Below the pieces are notes generated by a model. It saw only the letters and a list, made by a program, of their open reading frames with translations, did not search any database and was not told the origin of the DNA. From Candidatus Villigracilaceae bacterium (GTDB lineage: Bacteria > Chloroflexota > Anaerolineae > Anaerolineales > Villigracilaceae), in NCBI GenBank assembly GCA_026645935.1, contig JAPKMP010000012.1, positions 1 through 64,000 of the forward strand: DNA of 64,000 nt. Reading direction: 5' to 3'. A program made the position numbers and the translations under genes. Shown here one piece after another: positions 8,227 through 17,667 of the stretch (its first letter is position 1; each line of letters starts with the position of its first letter).

Positions 8227-10689
8227 TCAACCTTCGTTTTGTTCCTCGGCGCGTTTTTTGGGTTTGGGCGCTTCGATGATCGGATTCTTTCCCAACGCGA
8301 TCTCCAACACTTCATCCATATGTTTGACGGGGATGATCTTTAGTTCGGACTTTGCTGTTTTCGGCAGTTCCACCAGATCCTTCATGTTCTTCTCCGGCAG
8401 GATGACCGTCTTCAAGCCGGCGCGATGGGCGGCAAGGACCTTCTCGCGCACGCCGCCGATCGGCAGGACGCGTCCGCGCAGGGTGATCTCCCCGGTCATG
8501 CCGACGTGTTTATAGATAGGCTGCCCAGTCAGAGCGGAAATGATGGCGCTCGCCATTGTAATTCCAGCCGAAGGTCCGTCTTTGGGAATGCCGCCCTCGG
8601 GCATATGGATGTGGATATCGAACCGTTCGAATACTTCCATTTCGATCTTAAGTTTCGCGGAACGGGACTTGATATAGGACATCGCCGCCTGGGCGGATTC
8701 CTGCATCACCTCGCCCATCTGACCGGTCATCTGCAAACCGCCCTTGCCTTCGATGATGGCAACCTCGACGGGCATGATCTCGCCGCCCGTTTCCGTCCAC
8801 GCCAGGCTGGTGGCGACGCCGACCTCGTCAGCCCTCTCGGCTTCAGACGGGAAGAATTGCTGGGGTCCAAGGAGTTTGTCGATTCCCTCCGCTGCGATTA
8901 CAGTCGGGTATTTTTTCCCTTCCGCTTTCAACCGTGCCACTTTACGGCATACACGGCTGATCTCGCGCTCGAGACCGCGCACACCGGCTTCATACGTATA
9001 TTCGCGGATGATGCGCTGCAGGGCGCCGGGCTCAAAGCCCAAACCGGGATCTTCGATCCCGGTTTCTTCGATCTGGCGCGGTATAAGATAGCGATTGGCG
9101 ATCTCGACCTTCTCTTCTTCGATATAGCCGGGGAATTCGATCACTTCCATGCGGTCGAGCAGCGGCGAGGGAATGCTCCCCAAGGAATTTGCGGTCGTGA
9201 TGAACATGACCCTGGACAAATCGAAAGGCAATTCAAGATAATGGTCGCTGAACGAATGGTTTTGTTCCGGGTCTAGCACTTCGAGCATCGCCGATGCCGG
9301 GTCACCGCGAAAATCGGAGTACAACTTGTCGATCTCATCGAGCATGAATAACGGATTGGAAGTCCCCGCCCGCTTCATGGTCTGGATAATCCGCCCCGGC
9401 AACGCGCCGATGTAGGTGCGGCGATGTCCGCGTATCTCGGCTTCGTCGCGCACGCCGCCGAGCGAGACGCGCACAAACTTGCGTCCGAGCGCATCTGCAA
9501 TGGAACGGCCGAGCGACGTCTTTCCCACACCAGGCGGTCCGACAAAACATAGAATCGGCTGGCGCTCCTTCTTCGGCTTGAGGGAACGGACAGCGATGTA
9601 TTCAAGGATGCGTTCCTTGGCTTTCTTCAAACCGAAATGATCGCGCTCCAAAATCTTCGCCGCGTGTTTTACGTCGAGATTATCCGGTGTAGGGTTGTTC
9701 CACGGGAGATCGAGAATCCAATCGATGTAGGTGCGGATGATGCCCACTTCGGGAGCCATCGGCGGCATCTGGTTGAGGCGTTCCACTTCCTTTAACGCCA
9801 CCTTACGCGCTTCTTCGGGTAAAGCCGCAGTTTCCACCCGCTTCTTCAAATCAACCGCGTCGCGCGTAAAAATGTCGCCCTCGCCCAGTTCGGTTTGAAT
9901 CTGTTTCATCTGCTCGCGCAGGTAATACTCACGCTGGCTCTTGTCGACTTCGTTCTGCACGCGGGTGTGAATCTCATCCTCGAGCTCGAGAACGTCCACT
10001 TCGGCAGCAAGCAGGTTGTTCAATTGTCCGAGGCGCGCCTTGGGGTCAAGAATCATCAACAGCCGCAATTTGGCTTCATAGGTAAGCCCGAGCGAAGTGG
10101 AGATCATATCTGCAAGCCAGCCCGGCTCGGAGATGTTCAACGCAAAGACATGCGCCTCTTCAGGAATCGACCTATCCAATTGGATGCATCGTTCGAATTG
10201 ATTCAAGACCGAACGCATCAACGCCTGGGTCTGCCGGTCTGCGGACGTCGACTCATGGATGATCCGCGCGCGCACTCTGATGTAAGGTTTGAGGCGGATA
10301 AACTCCACAATCTCCACGCGGCGGCGGCCCTGAACGAGAGCGGAATGTGAACCGTCCGGCATATCGAGCAAACGCCCGACAGCCATTTCCACACCGATGG
10401 GCAGAAAATCATTCGGACCCGGTTCCTCCACATCGGGGTCGCGCTGGGTCAAACCGATGATGGTCTGTTCCCTGGTATGCGCTTCCTCCAATGCCAGCAG
10501 TGAAGCCTCACGCCCGATAAAGATCGGCGACACCATGCGTGGAAAAATGACCATATCCCGCAGCGGAAGCACCGACGCCTCGATCAATCCATCGACCTTC
10601 GGCTCCATGTTCGGGATGCGGTACAGTTCCTCCGTCCGTTGCGAGAGGGTCAGGTCAAATTCATCCTCATTCCAATTCGGTTGACTCAT
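8227..10689 (-). CDS. lon: ATP-dependent protease Lon (LonA)
   Basis: The 820-residue product has the complete LonA layout: N-terminal substrate-binding LAN domain (about 35-235), a helical linker with coiled coil, an AAA+ module with Walker [10 protein letters not shown] and Walker B FMLDEIDK, and a C-terminal serine protease domain with the Ser707 motif PKDGPSAG and Lys750 in [11 protein letters not shown], the catalytic dyad. It degrades damaged and regulatory proteins in the cytosol. The C-terminal tail is charged and low-complexity. No clear Shine-Dalgarno is seen before the ATG; only 19 nt separate it from the folC stop, so it probably depends on folC transcription or has its own short leader. 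No CIRCE-like repeat was seen. Confidence 0.97.
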   Translation of the reverse strand: MSQPNWNEDEFDLTLSQRTEELYRIPNMEPKVDGLIEASVLPLRDMVIFPRMVSPIFIGREASLLALEEAHTREQTIIGLTQRDPDVEEPGPNDFLPIGVEMAVGRLLDMPDGSHSALVQGRRRVEIVEFIRLKPYIRVRARIIHESTSADRQTQALMRSVLNQFERCIQLDRSIPEEAHVFALNISEPGWLADMISTSLGLTYEAKLRLLMILDPKARLGQLNNLLAAEVDVLELEDEIHTRVQNEVDKSQREYYLREQMKQIQTELGEGDIFTRDAVDLKKRVETAALPEEARKVALKEVERLNQMPPMAPEVGIIRTYIDWILDLPWNNPTPDNLDVKHAAKILERDHFGLKKAKERILEYIAVRSLKPKKERQPILCFVGPPGVGKTSLGRSIADALGRKFVRVSLGGVRDEAEIRGHRRTYIGALPGRIIQTMKRAGTSNPLFMLDEIDKLYSDFRGDPASAMLEVLDPEQNHSFSDHYLELPFDLSRVMFITTANSLGSIPSPLLDRMEVIEFPGYIEEEKVEIANRYLIPRQIEETGIEDPGLGFEPGALQRIIREYTYEAGVRGLEREISRVCRKVARLKAEGKKYPTVIAAEGIDKLLGPQQFFPSEAERADEVGVATSLAWTETGGEIMPVEVAIIEGKGGLQMTGQMGEVMQESAQAAMSYIKSRSAKLKIEMEVFERFDIHIHMPEGGIPKDGPSAGITMASAIISALTGQPIYKHVGMTGEITLRGRVLPIGGVREKVLAAHRAGLKTVILPEKNMKDLVELPKTAKSELKIIPVKHMDEVLEIALGKNPIIEAPKPKKRAEEQNEG

Positions 10690-10708
10690 CTAATAAATTC
10701 CATTTCGA

Positions 10709-12055
10709 TTACGCTCCCTTCGCCGATTCCGGAGGCGTGAGCGATGTTATCGATTTCCATTCTCTCATCACTTCCGCCGTCACGAACATCGATCCGGCGG
10801 ATAATACAATGCTACCATCATTCGCGGACAAATCCAGCGCAAGCCGCAATGCATCTTTGACGGGAACCGCCGCCTCAGACTCCAACCCGGCCTGCGCGGC
10901 AAGACCCTGAATATGCTCCACGCTCAAAGCGCGCGGATGGTCTGCCCGCGTGACGATGACCTTCCTTATCTTCGATTTCATCTCCGCGAACATGCCGGGA
11001 ATGTTTTTATCCTCCGACGCGCCGAAGATGAGATAAACCAACCTGCCGGGGAAATGTTCATCCAGGGTTTCGCGCAATTTTTCGAACGAATCCTGGTTAT
11101 GGGCGGAATCAAAGATCACAGTCGGTTCGAGGCGGGCTACTTCAAACCGTCCGCGCCAATCAACCTGCTGGAATCCGATTTTGATCTGCTCGTCTGTGAT
11201 GGGAATCCCGCTGGTTTTCAGCGCAGTGTAGGCAGTCGCGGCATTTTCCACCTGGTGCTTGCCAAGGAGCGGGACTGTCAACTCCACCCTTCCCCACGCA
11301 GCGCTTTTCAATTCCAATGTTTGACCATCGATTGAAGATTGATTTCGGACAAAGTTTATATCCCGTCCGACCAGGGTGAAATTACAATTCCTCAAATTGG
11401 CTATACGCAACAGCACTTCCAACGCTTCTTCCTTTTGCGGGGATGAAACCACAGGGACAGAATCCTTTATTATCCCAGCCTTCTCCCCTGCTATGAGCGC
11501 CAGGGTATTTCCCAGCACAGCCATATGGTCGTAAGATAAGGAAGTAATGACCGAAATCTTCGGCATGACCACATTGGTCGCATCGAGCCTGCCCCCGAGT
11601 CCCACTTCGAACACTGCCGCATTAACTCCATATTTCTCAAATGCCATGAACGCCAATGCTGTCGTGATCTCGAATGTGGTCAGTTTTTCTATCGCTGCGA
11701 CACGAGGCTTGATCTCTTCCACCAACTCCACCATCTGCTCATGCGAGATCGGCTGCCCATCGATGCGAATCCGCTCGGTGTAATCCTCCAAATGCGGAGA
11801 AGTGTACAAGCCGGTCTTGTATCCCGCCGCCGTCAACGCCGAAGCGCACAACGCCGAGACTGAGCCCTTTCCCTTTGTCCCCGCCACATGGATGATAGGA
11901 TATTTCGCCTGCGGATTTCCGAGCGAATCCATCAACCTGAACATGCGGTCGAGGTTGAAATCCGCCTTGGCAAGCTCTGATGAGTGTTTCAGGCTATAAT
12001 CCACAAAGGAATAGAGGTAGTCGAGGGCGAGGTTGTAACGGGTTTCGATGTCCAT
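10709..12055 (-). CDS. folC: Bifunctional folylpolyglutamate synthase/dihydrofolate synthase
   Basis: The 448-residue Mur-ligase family protein carries the P-loop HVAGTKGKGSV (about residues 56-66) diagnostic of FolC, the YTSPHLEDYTERI motif, and a C-terminal domain with the FDSAHNQDS loop. It adds glutamate to dihydropteroate or folates. The longer frame to 12115 is rejected: the extra 20 residues come from a low-complexity repeat, whereas the ATG at 12055 follows a TACAAT box by exactly 6 nt, as expected for a leaderless transcript. It is divergent from the GNAT gene and heads the minus-strand run into lon. Confidence 0.93.
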   Translation of the reverse strand: MDIETRYNLALDYLYSFVDYSLKHSSELAKADFNLDRMFRLMDSLGNPQAKYPIIHVAGTKGKGSVSALCASALTAAGYKTGLYTSPHLEDYTERIRIDGQPISHEQMVELVEEIKPRVAAIEKLTTFEITTALAFMAFEKYGVNAAVFEVGLGGRLDATNVVMPKISVITSLSYDHMAVLGNTLALIAGEKAGIIKDSVPVVSSPQKEEALEVLLRIANLRNCNFTLVGRDINFVRNQSSIDGQTLELKSAAWGRVELTVPLLGKHQVENAATAYTALKTSGIPITDEQIKIGFQQVDWRGRFEVARLEPTVIFDSAHNQDSFEKLRETLDEHFPGRLVYLIFGASEDKNIPGMFAEMKSKIRKVIVTRADHPRALSVEHIQGLAAQAGLESEAAVPVKDALRLALDLSANDGSIVLSAGSMFVTAEVMREWKSITSLTPPESAKGA

Positions 12056-12059
12056 GTAA

Positions 12060-12092
12060 AAATTGTAAGTCGTAATCCGTAATTCGTAAATC
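12060..12092. repeat. Low-complexity CGTAAT-type tandem repeat
   Basis: Degenerate 7-8 bp units of the type CGTAATT/CGTAATC are repeated about four times between folC and the GNAT gene. The style matches other text-like repeats in this window. It contains the folC -10 box, so the repeat may have supplied the promoter. Confidence 0.55.
12062..12067 (-). promoter_or_regulatory. Leaderless -10 box of folC
   Basis: TACAAT on the minus strand ends 6 nt before the folC ATG, so transcription would begin at or next to the start codon. No Shine-Dalgarno is present. No clear -35 is seen. Confidence 0.55.
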
Positions 12093-12097
12093 AGAAA

Positions 12098-12697
12098 ATG
12101 ACGCACAGTTTTCACACCCTCAAAGACATTTCAAGTAATTCTCTGCCCCGCATCGCTGAAATCCATATGATTGACGCAGGATTATTGTCCAAGTTGGGTT
12201 ATCCTTTCGTTTTGCGTTATTTTGAGAATGCGATCAAGGATGAGCGGACTTTCGGCTTTTACGCGCAGGATGCTGGGACGGGAGAAATCATGGGTTTCAG
12301 CCTCGCCTCGCCAGAGCCGTCATCGCTCACAGTAAAACTCACAGAAGACAAGTGTTGGTTTGTCAGGAACATTATCAAAGTCATCATTACCCGCCCTTTG
12401 GTGTTCCTTCAGATGCTCATTTCGAGCATCACGATCCGTGGGCAGATGTATGAGCCAAACACCGTCGAATGCGTGTATTTCACGGTCGACCCGAAATACC
12501 GCGGAAAAGGATTGGGACGCGAACTGCAAAAATCCCTCATGGACGAGGGGCGCAAACGGGGGTATAAAAAAATCTACGCCAGCGTGGAAACCTGGAACAT
12601 CGCCAGCTTGAAAGCCACGCAGGCGAACGGATTTAGAATCATCAGAACCTTCCGCGAAGGAATTTATCACCGACACCGACTGGAAAGCGAGCTATAG
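12098..12697 (+). CDS. GNAT family N-acetyltransferase
   Basis: The 199-residue protein has the GNAT acetyl-CoA motif A near residues 127-145 (VDPKYRGKGLGRELQ, containing the R-x-x-G-x-G/A signature) and motif B around ETWNIASLKATQANGF. The N-terminal half includes a hydrophobic stretch that replaces the usual strands. The acceptor could be a small amine, a sugar or a protein N-terminus. No strong Shine-Dalgarno precedes the ATG. The UroD-like gene begins 4 nt after the stop, so GNAT, UroD-like and rsmD form one plus-strand operon. Confidence 0.88.
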   Translation: MTHSFHTLKDISSNSLPRIAEIHMIDAGLLSKLGYPFVLRYFENAIKDERTFGFYAQDAGTGEIMGFSLASPEPSSLTVKLTEDKCWFVRNIIKVIITRPLVFLQMLISSITIRGQMYEPNTVECVYFTVDPKYRGKGLGRELQKSLMDEGRKRGYKKIYASVETWNIASLKATQANGFRIIRTFREGIYHRHRLESEL

Positions 12698-12701
12698 AGA
12701 G

Positions 12702-13700
12702 ATGACAACTCATCGCGAACGCATCCAAGCCTGCCTGAACGGAGAATCGATCGACCGCACACCGATCGCGCTCTGGCGTCACTTCCCGAACGAAGACCAG
12801 AATCCTGAAAGTCTTGCCGCGGCGACGATCAAATTCCAGCAGACCTACGACTTCGACATCGTGAAAGTGACCCCCGCCTCCTCTTTCGCTGTCAAGGATT
12901 GGGGCGTGGAAGATGAATGGCGAAATAACCCGGAAGGTTCACGGGACTATATAAAACACGTCATCAATGAGCCCGGGGATTGGGAAGCGCTCAAACCGCT
13001 CGACCCCTCTGCTCCGCATCTTGCCGCGGAATTGGAATGCTTGAAACAAATTTGCAGAGAAGCTGGAAAGGATACCCCGGTCATTCAAACGATTTTCAAC
13101 CCGATGTCGCAGGCGAAGAACCTGGCAGGGAACAAGTTATTATTGGAACACATCCGCAAGCACCCAGACGCCGTCCTGAAGGGATTGGATACCATCGCGA
13201 CGACCACGATGAAATTCATCGAAGCCGCACGCGACGCGGGCGTGGATGGCATCTTCTATGCCGTCCAACACGCCCAGGGCAGCATGATGGATATAGAAGA
13301 ATACAAGTTCCTCGTCCTGCCTGTGGACCAGAAAACGCTTCAACCCGCAGAAGACCTTTGGTGCAATATGCTTCATTTACACGGCAGGGATGTTTATTTC
13401 TCCCTGCTGCGTTTGATGAACTTCCAGATCGTCAACTGGCACGACCGCGAAAGCTACCCATCGCTGGCAGAGGCGCAAAGTTTCTTTCGCGGCGTGGTGT
13501 GCGGAGGCATAAGTCAGGATACACTCCACTCGGGGAATCCGGACCAGGTCAGGAAAGAGGCGCAAGACGCCATTAATCAGACCAACGGCAGGAAGTTCAT
13601 CCTCGGTACGGGATGCGTCGTCTATTACGAATCTCCGCACGAGAATATCATGGCTGCGCGAAAGAGCGTCGATCCCCCTCACCATTCAGGAGAGGGGTGA
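12702..13700 (+). CDS. Uroporphyrinogen decarboxylase (URO-D) family protein
   Basis: The 332 residues match the URO-D TIM-barrel family: N-terminal RERIQACLNGESIDRTPIALWRH style motif, central LLEHIRKHPDAVLKGL helix and the VCGGISQDTL strand. The true HemE signature (R-x-PVW-MRQAGRYLPE) is absent, so this is a paralog, like the corrinoid methyltransferase or unknown URO-D-like proteins, rather than HemE. The C-terminal tail DPPHHSGEG is encoded by an inverted repeat that also supplies the ribosome binding site of rsmD, so the original protein may have ended earlier. Substrate unknown. Confidence 0.87.
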   Translation: MTTHRERIQACLNGESIDRTPIALWRHFPNEDQNPESLAAATIKFQQTYDFDIVKVTPASSFAVKDWGVEDEWRNNPEGSRDYIKHVINEPGDWEALKPLDPSAPHLAAELECLKQICREAGKDTPVIQTIFNPMSQAKNLAGNKLLLEHIRKHPDAVLKGLDTIATTTMKFIEAARDAGVDGIFYAVQHAQGSMMDIEEYKFLVLPVDQKTLQPAEDLWCNMLHLHGRDVYFSLLRLMNFQIVNWHDRESYPSLAEAQSFFRGVVCGGISQDTLHSGNPDQVRKEAQDAINQTNGRKFILGTGCVVYYESPHENIMAARKSVDPPHHSGEG

Positions 13701-13703
13701 GGT
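13674..13703. repeat. CCCCTCACC/GGGGTGAGG-type inverted repeat at gene junction
   Basis: CCTCACC (13677-13683) pairs with GGTGAGG (13696-13702). It resembles a short degenerate form of the CCCCTCTCC/GGAGAGGGG intergenic repeats common in Anaerolineae genomes. It encodes the last residues of the URO-D protein and the Shine-Dalgarno of rsmD. Confidence 0.5.
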
Positions 13704-13704
13704 T

Positions 13705-14259
13705 ATGACTCTGCGCGTCATCGCGGGAATCGCAAAAGGGAGGAGGTTGAAATCCGTGCCGGGAGATACGACAAGACCCGTGATGGACCGCGTCAAGGAA
13801 GCGTTGTTCAACATCCTCGCGGGGGACGTCATCGATTCGAACTGGTGGGATCTGTTCGCGGGCACGGGTGCGATCGGGATCGAAGCCCTGAGCCGCGGCG
13901 CTTCATTCGTGAGATTCACTGACCTGAACCGCGCACCGATCGAAACGATTAAAGAAAATTTGGAACACTGCAAATTCGCAGATAAAGCAGAGGTCAAACG
14001 CGGCGATGCGTTCACGCTGCTGGCGGGCAGAGCAGACAGACATTTCGAATATATCTATATCGCGCCGCCGCAATATCAGGGCATGTGGGTGGAGGCGCTG
14101 AAGCGGCTCGACGATCATTTGGATTGGCTGAGCGACGACGGGACGGCAATCGTCCAGATCGACCCATCTGAGTATGAAGAACCGGAATTAAGCCATCTCG
14201 TGGAGGGCGAGCAGCGAAAATATGGGCAAACACTTTTGGTTTTCTACGATCGGAAGTGA
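13705..14259 (+). CDS. rsmD: 16S rRNA (guanine(966)-N(2))-methyltransferase RsmD
   Basis: The 184-residue protein starts with LRVIAGIAKGRRLKSVPG and has RPVMDRVKEALFNIL, both hallmarks of RsmD, plus the SAM-binding WDLFAGTGAIGIEALSRGA. The catalytic motif, normally DPPY, reads APPQY here (near residue 118), a variant I associate with Chloroflexota RsmD; the loss of the Asp is worth noting but the rest of the motif is intact. It methylates G966 of 16S rRNA on assembled 30S particles. AGGAGAGGGG upstream provides a strong ribosome binding site. Confidence 0.93.
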   Translation: MTLRVIAGIAKGRRLKSVPGDTTRPVMDRVKEALFNILAGDVIDSNWWDLFAGTGAIGIEALSRGASFVRFTDLNRAPIETIKENLEHCKFADKAEVKRGDAFTLLAGRADRHFEYIYIAPPQYQGMWVEALKRLDDHLDWLSDDGTAIVQIDPSEYEEPELSHLVEGEQRKYGQTLLVFYDRK

Positions 14260-14349
14260 GCGATACGAGATTCGTTTCCTTCCCCAAAATGACGTATACT
14301 GTAAATGTCCGTGTCATTGCGTTTTTTGAAAAACCAAAAGGAGAATAAA

Positions 14350-14571
14350 ATGGCATACACAATGGATACAACCGTCGGCGAGATATTGAAGGACACACAA
14401 GCCCTGGAGATACTGGAAAAACATGCACCTGGGATTTCCAAAAATCCCATGATCGGCCTGGCAAAAGGTATGACCCTCAAACAGATACTCGCGATGCCTC
14501 AAGCCAAGGAAGCAGGATTGACCGAGGATATGGTCAAGAAAGTCCTGGCAGAGATCAACGCTCGAAAGTAA
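14350..14571 (+). CDS. Small helical protein related to glycosidase-associated C-terminal domains
   Basis: The 73-residue protein (MAYTMDTTVGEIL...) has the pattern tVGEILkd-aleILekhaPGi--nPmi-lAKGMTLkqIl, which I recognise as a small domain found at the C-terminus of some bacterial glycoside hydrolases and also alone. GGAG lies 6 nt before the ATG at 14350; the longer frame from 14305 lacks one. No cysteines, membrane segments or catalytic residues are evident, so it is probably a binding or oligomerisation module. A TATACT box lies about 55 nt upstream. Confidence 0.75.
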   Translation: MAYTMDTTVGEILKDTQALEILEKHAPGISKNPMIGLAKGMTLKQILAMPQAKEAGLTEDMVKKVLAEINARK

Positions 14572-14596
14572 TGCCAGGTTCTGAAAATAGGATATT

Positions 14597-14636
14597 AATC
14601 AAAAAGCGTCCGTTATTCGACGGACGCTTTTTGATT
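14597..14636. terminator. Bidirectional intrinsic terminator
   Basis: A perfect 17-bp stem (14597-14613 with 14620-14636) and 6-nt loop, with A-run and T-run flanks, sits between the convergent small protein and histidine kinase genes. It would work in both directions. Confidence 0.9.
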
Positions 14637-14641
14637 TCCGG

Positions 14642-15853
14642 TTAAACCGGCAGCCATAAATAGAACACGCAACCGGGGAAGGTCGTTTCATCGTGTCCCC
14701 TGCTCTCCACCCATACCCGGCCACCATGCGCCTTCGCGGCGCCGCGCACAAAGGCAAGTCCCAACCCCGGTCCCCCGCCTTTGAAACTTGTCGTACCGGA
14801 GGAATGCACAATGGCTTTGCCCGCCTGATAAAATTTTTCGAAGATGAGTTCGTGATGTTCCGCATCCAGGCCGATCCCGGTATCTCTGACTTCGATCAAA
14901 GCGCCTTCCGCCCCGTTCGCCGCCTTTGCCGTCTTCGTGGATATGGTTACCTTGCCTCCATCGGGTGTGTACTTGATCGCATTGACGATGAGATGATATA
15001 ACGCTTTTTGGATCAAGGTCGGGTCGCCGTGGATCAGGGGGGTATCCGGCTCGAGGTTGTGGATCAATTCAATGTTCCGTTCGGAGGCGGCCTTGCTCAA
15101 TCCATTCACTGCATCCAGGACGGTCCGCTTCAATAAAATCGGCGCGAGCCGCAATGTTTGAGGTTCGCCGTCCATGCGGGTGACATCCAGCATGGTGTTG
15201 ACGATGGAATGAATCCGCTCCGCACCGCTGTGGATTCCCTCCGCCGCCAAAGCCAGGTTGGGGTGGTGCCGCACTTCCGGCGACGTATTCAAGAGATCCG
15301 CGTAACCCATTAGGATGGTGATGGGCGTCCGCAGTTCATGCGCAGCGACGTCGATGAACTCGGTCTTGTTGCGGTCCAATTGACGCAGAACCTTGTTCGC
15401 CTTTTGCAGGTCGGCGATCATGCGCTGGTCGTTCTCCCTCAACCGGTCCAGGGTGATGCGGATGATATCCATCGCCATGCGCGGGCTTTGGCTTAACATC
15501 GTTTCGAAATCGGATTTCTCCATTTCGAGGACGATACATTCAGTTGTTGTTGTCACGGTGGCTGAGCGGGGAGCGTTCAGGATGAGAGCCATTTCGCCGA
15601 TCAGGTCGCCTGCGCCTGCAGTCCGCAAAATACGTTCCCCCTCCCCATCCCCCACCGATTTGCTGATCACGACCCTGCCTTCGGCAAGGATATAAAAGAC
15701 CTCTTCGTACTCTCCCTCACGGCACAAAAAATGGCCGGCAGGATACAGCCGGAGTTCCGTAAGCGCAGCCATCTGTTCCAGTTCATTTTCATCCAGGCCG
15801 TTGAATGCCAACCGGAGCAGGGAAACCTTGTCGGGGATCTTTACCTTGTCCAT
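14642..15853 (-). CDS. Cyclic-nucleotide-binding-domain histidine kinase
   Basis: The 403-residue cytosolic protein joins an N-terminal cNMP-binding domain (about 15-135, with GDLIGEMAL and the phosphate-binding APRSATV, which has the expected Arg) to a short coiled coil, a HisKA domain with phospho-His172 in AHELRTP, and a HATPase_c domain with the N box (HLIVNAIKYT), DTGIGL and GGGPGLGLAF. It has no membrane segment, so it should sense a soluble ligand, plausibly cAMP or c-di-nucleotide (inference). No response regulator adjoins it. The ATG at 15853 is preferred over 15877 because a TATACT box lies 8 nt upstream. Confidence 0.92.
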   Translation of the reverse strand: MDKVKIPDKVSLLRLAFNGLDENELEQMAALTELRLYPAGHFLCREGEYEEVFYILAEGRVVISKSVGDGEGERILRTAGAGDLIGEMALILNAPRSATVTTTTECIVLEMEKSDFETMLSQSPRMAMDIIRITLDRLRENDQRMIADLQKANKVLRQLDRNKTEFIDVAAHELRTPITILMGYADLLNTSPEVRHHPNLALAAEGIHSGAERIHSIVNTMLDVTRMDGEPQTLRLAPILLKRTVLDAVNGLSKAASERNIELIHNLEPDTPLIHGDPTLIQKALYHLIVNAIKYTPDGGKVTISTKTAKAANGAEGALIEVRDTGIGLDAEHHELIFEKFYQAGKAIVHSSGTTSFKGGGPGLGLAFVRGAAKAHGGRVWVESRGHDETTFPGCVFYLWLPV

Positions 15854-15861
15854 TTCTAGTG

Positions 15862-15867
15862 AGTATA
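15862..15867 (-). promoter_or_regulatory. Short-leader -10 box of the histidine kinase gene
   Basis: TATACT ends 8 nt before the ATG on the minus strand, with no Shine-Dalgarno between. It fits a leaderless or near-leaderless transcript. Confidence 0.45.
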
Positions 15868-15930
15868 CCCAGCCCATCCGATAAAAAAGATTGCTTTTCG
15901 ATGATAATTTCAGCCCCCAGGCGACTCAGG

Positions 15931-15936
15931 TATAAT
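15931..15936 (+). promoter_or_regulatory. Leaderless -10 box of ricT
   Basis: TATAAT ends 7 nt before the ATG of the PSP1-domain gene. There is no Shine-Dalgarno, and no convincing -35 hexamer at the usual spacing. Confidence 0.55.
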
Positions 15937-15943
15937 TGCACCC

Positions 15944-16888
15944 ATGCAACCTGACATGAAAAACATTATCGGTGTGCGATTCAATCCCATCGGCAAGATC
16001 TACCACTTTGATTCCACCTCCCTGCCCGATCTCAAACCCGGCGAACACGTTATCGTGGATACCTCGCGCGGACGTCATCTCGGGGAAGTGATCCAGGTCC
16101 TTCAAGAATCGCCCCCGCGCCCCGAAGGCGGCTGGAAAAGCGTCGAACGCCGCGCCACGCCGCGCGACCTTTTACTTCAGCAATCCTGGCGAAACAAACA
16201 AACGGAAGCCATGATCAATTGCCGAGCACGCGCATCGGAGATCGGCCTGCTCGACACGATAAAAATAGTCGCCGCAGAATACAACTACGACGGCTCGCGC
16301 CTCGCCTTCCTCTTCAGCACTGACCAGGAGGAAAAAGTCGACCTCAAATCCCTGCGGAAGGATATGTCGGAAAAATACCCGAACACGCATATCGAAATGC
16401 GGCAGATCGGTCCGCGCGACGTAGCGAAACTGATCGGCGGTATGGGCGCGTGCGGCATCGAAACCCGCTGCTGTTCCAAATTCCTCACCGACTTTTCCCC
16501 CATCTCGATCAAGATGGCGAAGGAACAGGGCATCTCTCTGACGCCGGATGAGATCACCGGCATGTGCGGGCGCCTGCGCTGCTGTCTCATCTATGAATAC
16601 GAGCAATACGTCGAAGCGCGCAAGACCCTGCCCAAACGCAATAAGCGCGTGGTGACACCGAAAGGCGAAGGCAAGGTGATGGACCTCCTTCCCATGAGCG
16701 ACAAGGTCGTCGTACTTATCGAGGTCGAAGGCGAACGCCCGCAGCAATTCGCATTTTCGCGCGAAGACATCCAGCCTTGGGATGAACTCGAAGCCCTGCG
16801 TAGAAAATCCGAAGCGCCTTGCGACCGGCATGAAGGCGGCGGCTGCACATGCGGCAAATCGAAAAACAAAAATGTCCGGGCAAACTAA
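15944..16888 (+). CDS. ricT: PSP1-domain protein RicT (YaaT family)
   Basis: The 314-residue protein shows the PSP1 C-terminal signature: GPRDVAKLIGGMGACG, the CC motif of ETRCCSKFL, and GMCGRLRCCLIYE. RicT/YaaT works with RicA and RicF as a Y-complex holding [4Fe-4S] clusters and stimulating RNase Y-dependent mRNA maturation in Bacillus; the conserved cysteines for cluster binding are present. A further Cys-rich tail (C near residues 293 and the CTCGK motif) is unusual. Here the gene overlaps the start of the downstream PIG-L gene by 17 nt, so they are co-expressed. Confidence 0.9.
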   Translation: MQPDMKNIIGVRFNPIGKIYHFDSTSLPDLKPGEHVIVDTSRGRHLGEVIQVLQESPPRPEGGWKSVERRATPRDLLLQQSWRNKQTEAMINCRARASEIGLLDTIKIVAAEYNYDGSRLAFLFSTDQEEKVDLKSLRKDMSEKYPNTHIEMRQIGPRDVAKLIGGMGACGIETRCCSKFLTDFSPISIKMAKEQGISLTPDEITGMCGRLRCCLIYEYEQYVEARKTLPKRNKRVVTPKGEGKVMDLLPMSDKVVVLIEVEGERPQQFAFSREDIQPWDELEALRRKSEAPCDRHEGGGCTCGKSKNKNVRAN

Positions 16889-17600
16889 AACCTGGGAAAA
16901 ACAGCAAAAGATTCTGGTCATTCTGGCTCATCCCGATGATCCAGAATTTTTTTGCGGCGCCACCCTCGCCAAATGGTCGCGCGAAGGACACATCATCCAA
17001 TACATTCTGGTGACCTGCGGCGACAAAGGCTTCAATCCAACAACCCATCCGGAAATGACTCCCGAGAAGCTTTGCGGGATTCGCCACCTCGAACAAGCGG
17101 AAGCCGCAACAGTCATTGGGGCAGAGCCGCCTCTCTTCATGGACCTGCCGGACGGGTACCTTATCCCGGACCTGAATCTCCGCCGGGAGGTGGTGCGAGA
17201 AATCCGAAAACACAAACCGGATATCCTCGTCACCTGCGACCCGCAAAATCTCTTCGCGGTATATGGAATCAACCACCCAGATCACCGCGCGTGCGGGCAA
17301 GTCGTGCTGGATGCCGTCTTCCCTGCGGCAGGTAACCCCACCTACTTCCCCGACCTGCTCGCGCAGGGATTCAAACCCCACATGCCGAAGGAAGTCTGGT
17401 GTTCGCTTACACAACAGCCCAACACCGTCCTCGATGTAACCGAATTCTGGGAAATAAAAATCCAAGCCGTTCTCAGGCACAAATCCCAGGTGCAGGACGT
17501 GGACAAACTCGTCGAACGCTTGAAATCCCGCCGAACCGAGGACAGCACGGATGAAAATCCGCGCTATGAAGAGAAGTTCAGAGTCATCATGTATTCGTAA
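16872..17600 (+). CDS. PIG-L/LmbE family deacetylase (second copy)
   Basis: The 242-residue enzyme has the zinc motif AHPDDPE near residues 19-25 (Pro where the other copy has Glu, then Glu) and the second His motif NHPDHRA near residue 132. The ATG at 16872 is chosen since the zinc motif normally lies 10-20 residues from the start; longer starts would be buried in ricT. It is only distantly related to the copy at 893, so substrates probably differ. It is cytosolic. PIG-L enzymes act on GlcNAc-type amides or on thiol conjugates. It overlaps ricT by 17 nt. Confidence 0.92.
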   Translation: MSGQTKTWEKQQKILVILAHPDDPEFFCGATLAKWSREGHIIQYILVTCGDKGFNPTTHPEMTPEKLCGIRHLEQAEAATVIGAEPPLFMDLPDGYLIPDLNLRREVVREIRKHKPDILVTCDPQNLFAVYGINHPDHRACGQVVLDAVFPAAGNPTYFPDLLAQGFKPHMPKEVWCSLTQQPNTVLDVTEFWEIKIQAVLRHKSQVQDVDKLVERLKSRRTEDSTDENPRYEEKFRVIMYS

Positions 17601-17667
17601 TCAATGTCGCTGCTAGCCGCCGGTTTCGTTCATTGGCGGCGAAGGGATCTCGAAGAAAATATGGGAT

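Noticed and set aside
12702-13700. HemE (true uroporphyrinogen decarboxylase)
   Set aside because: The conserved PVWMRQAGR motif near the N-terminus is missing.
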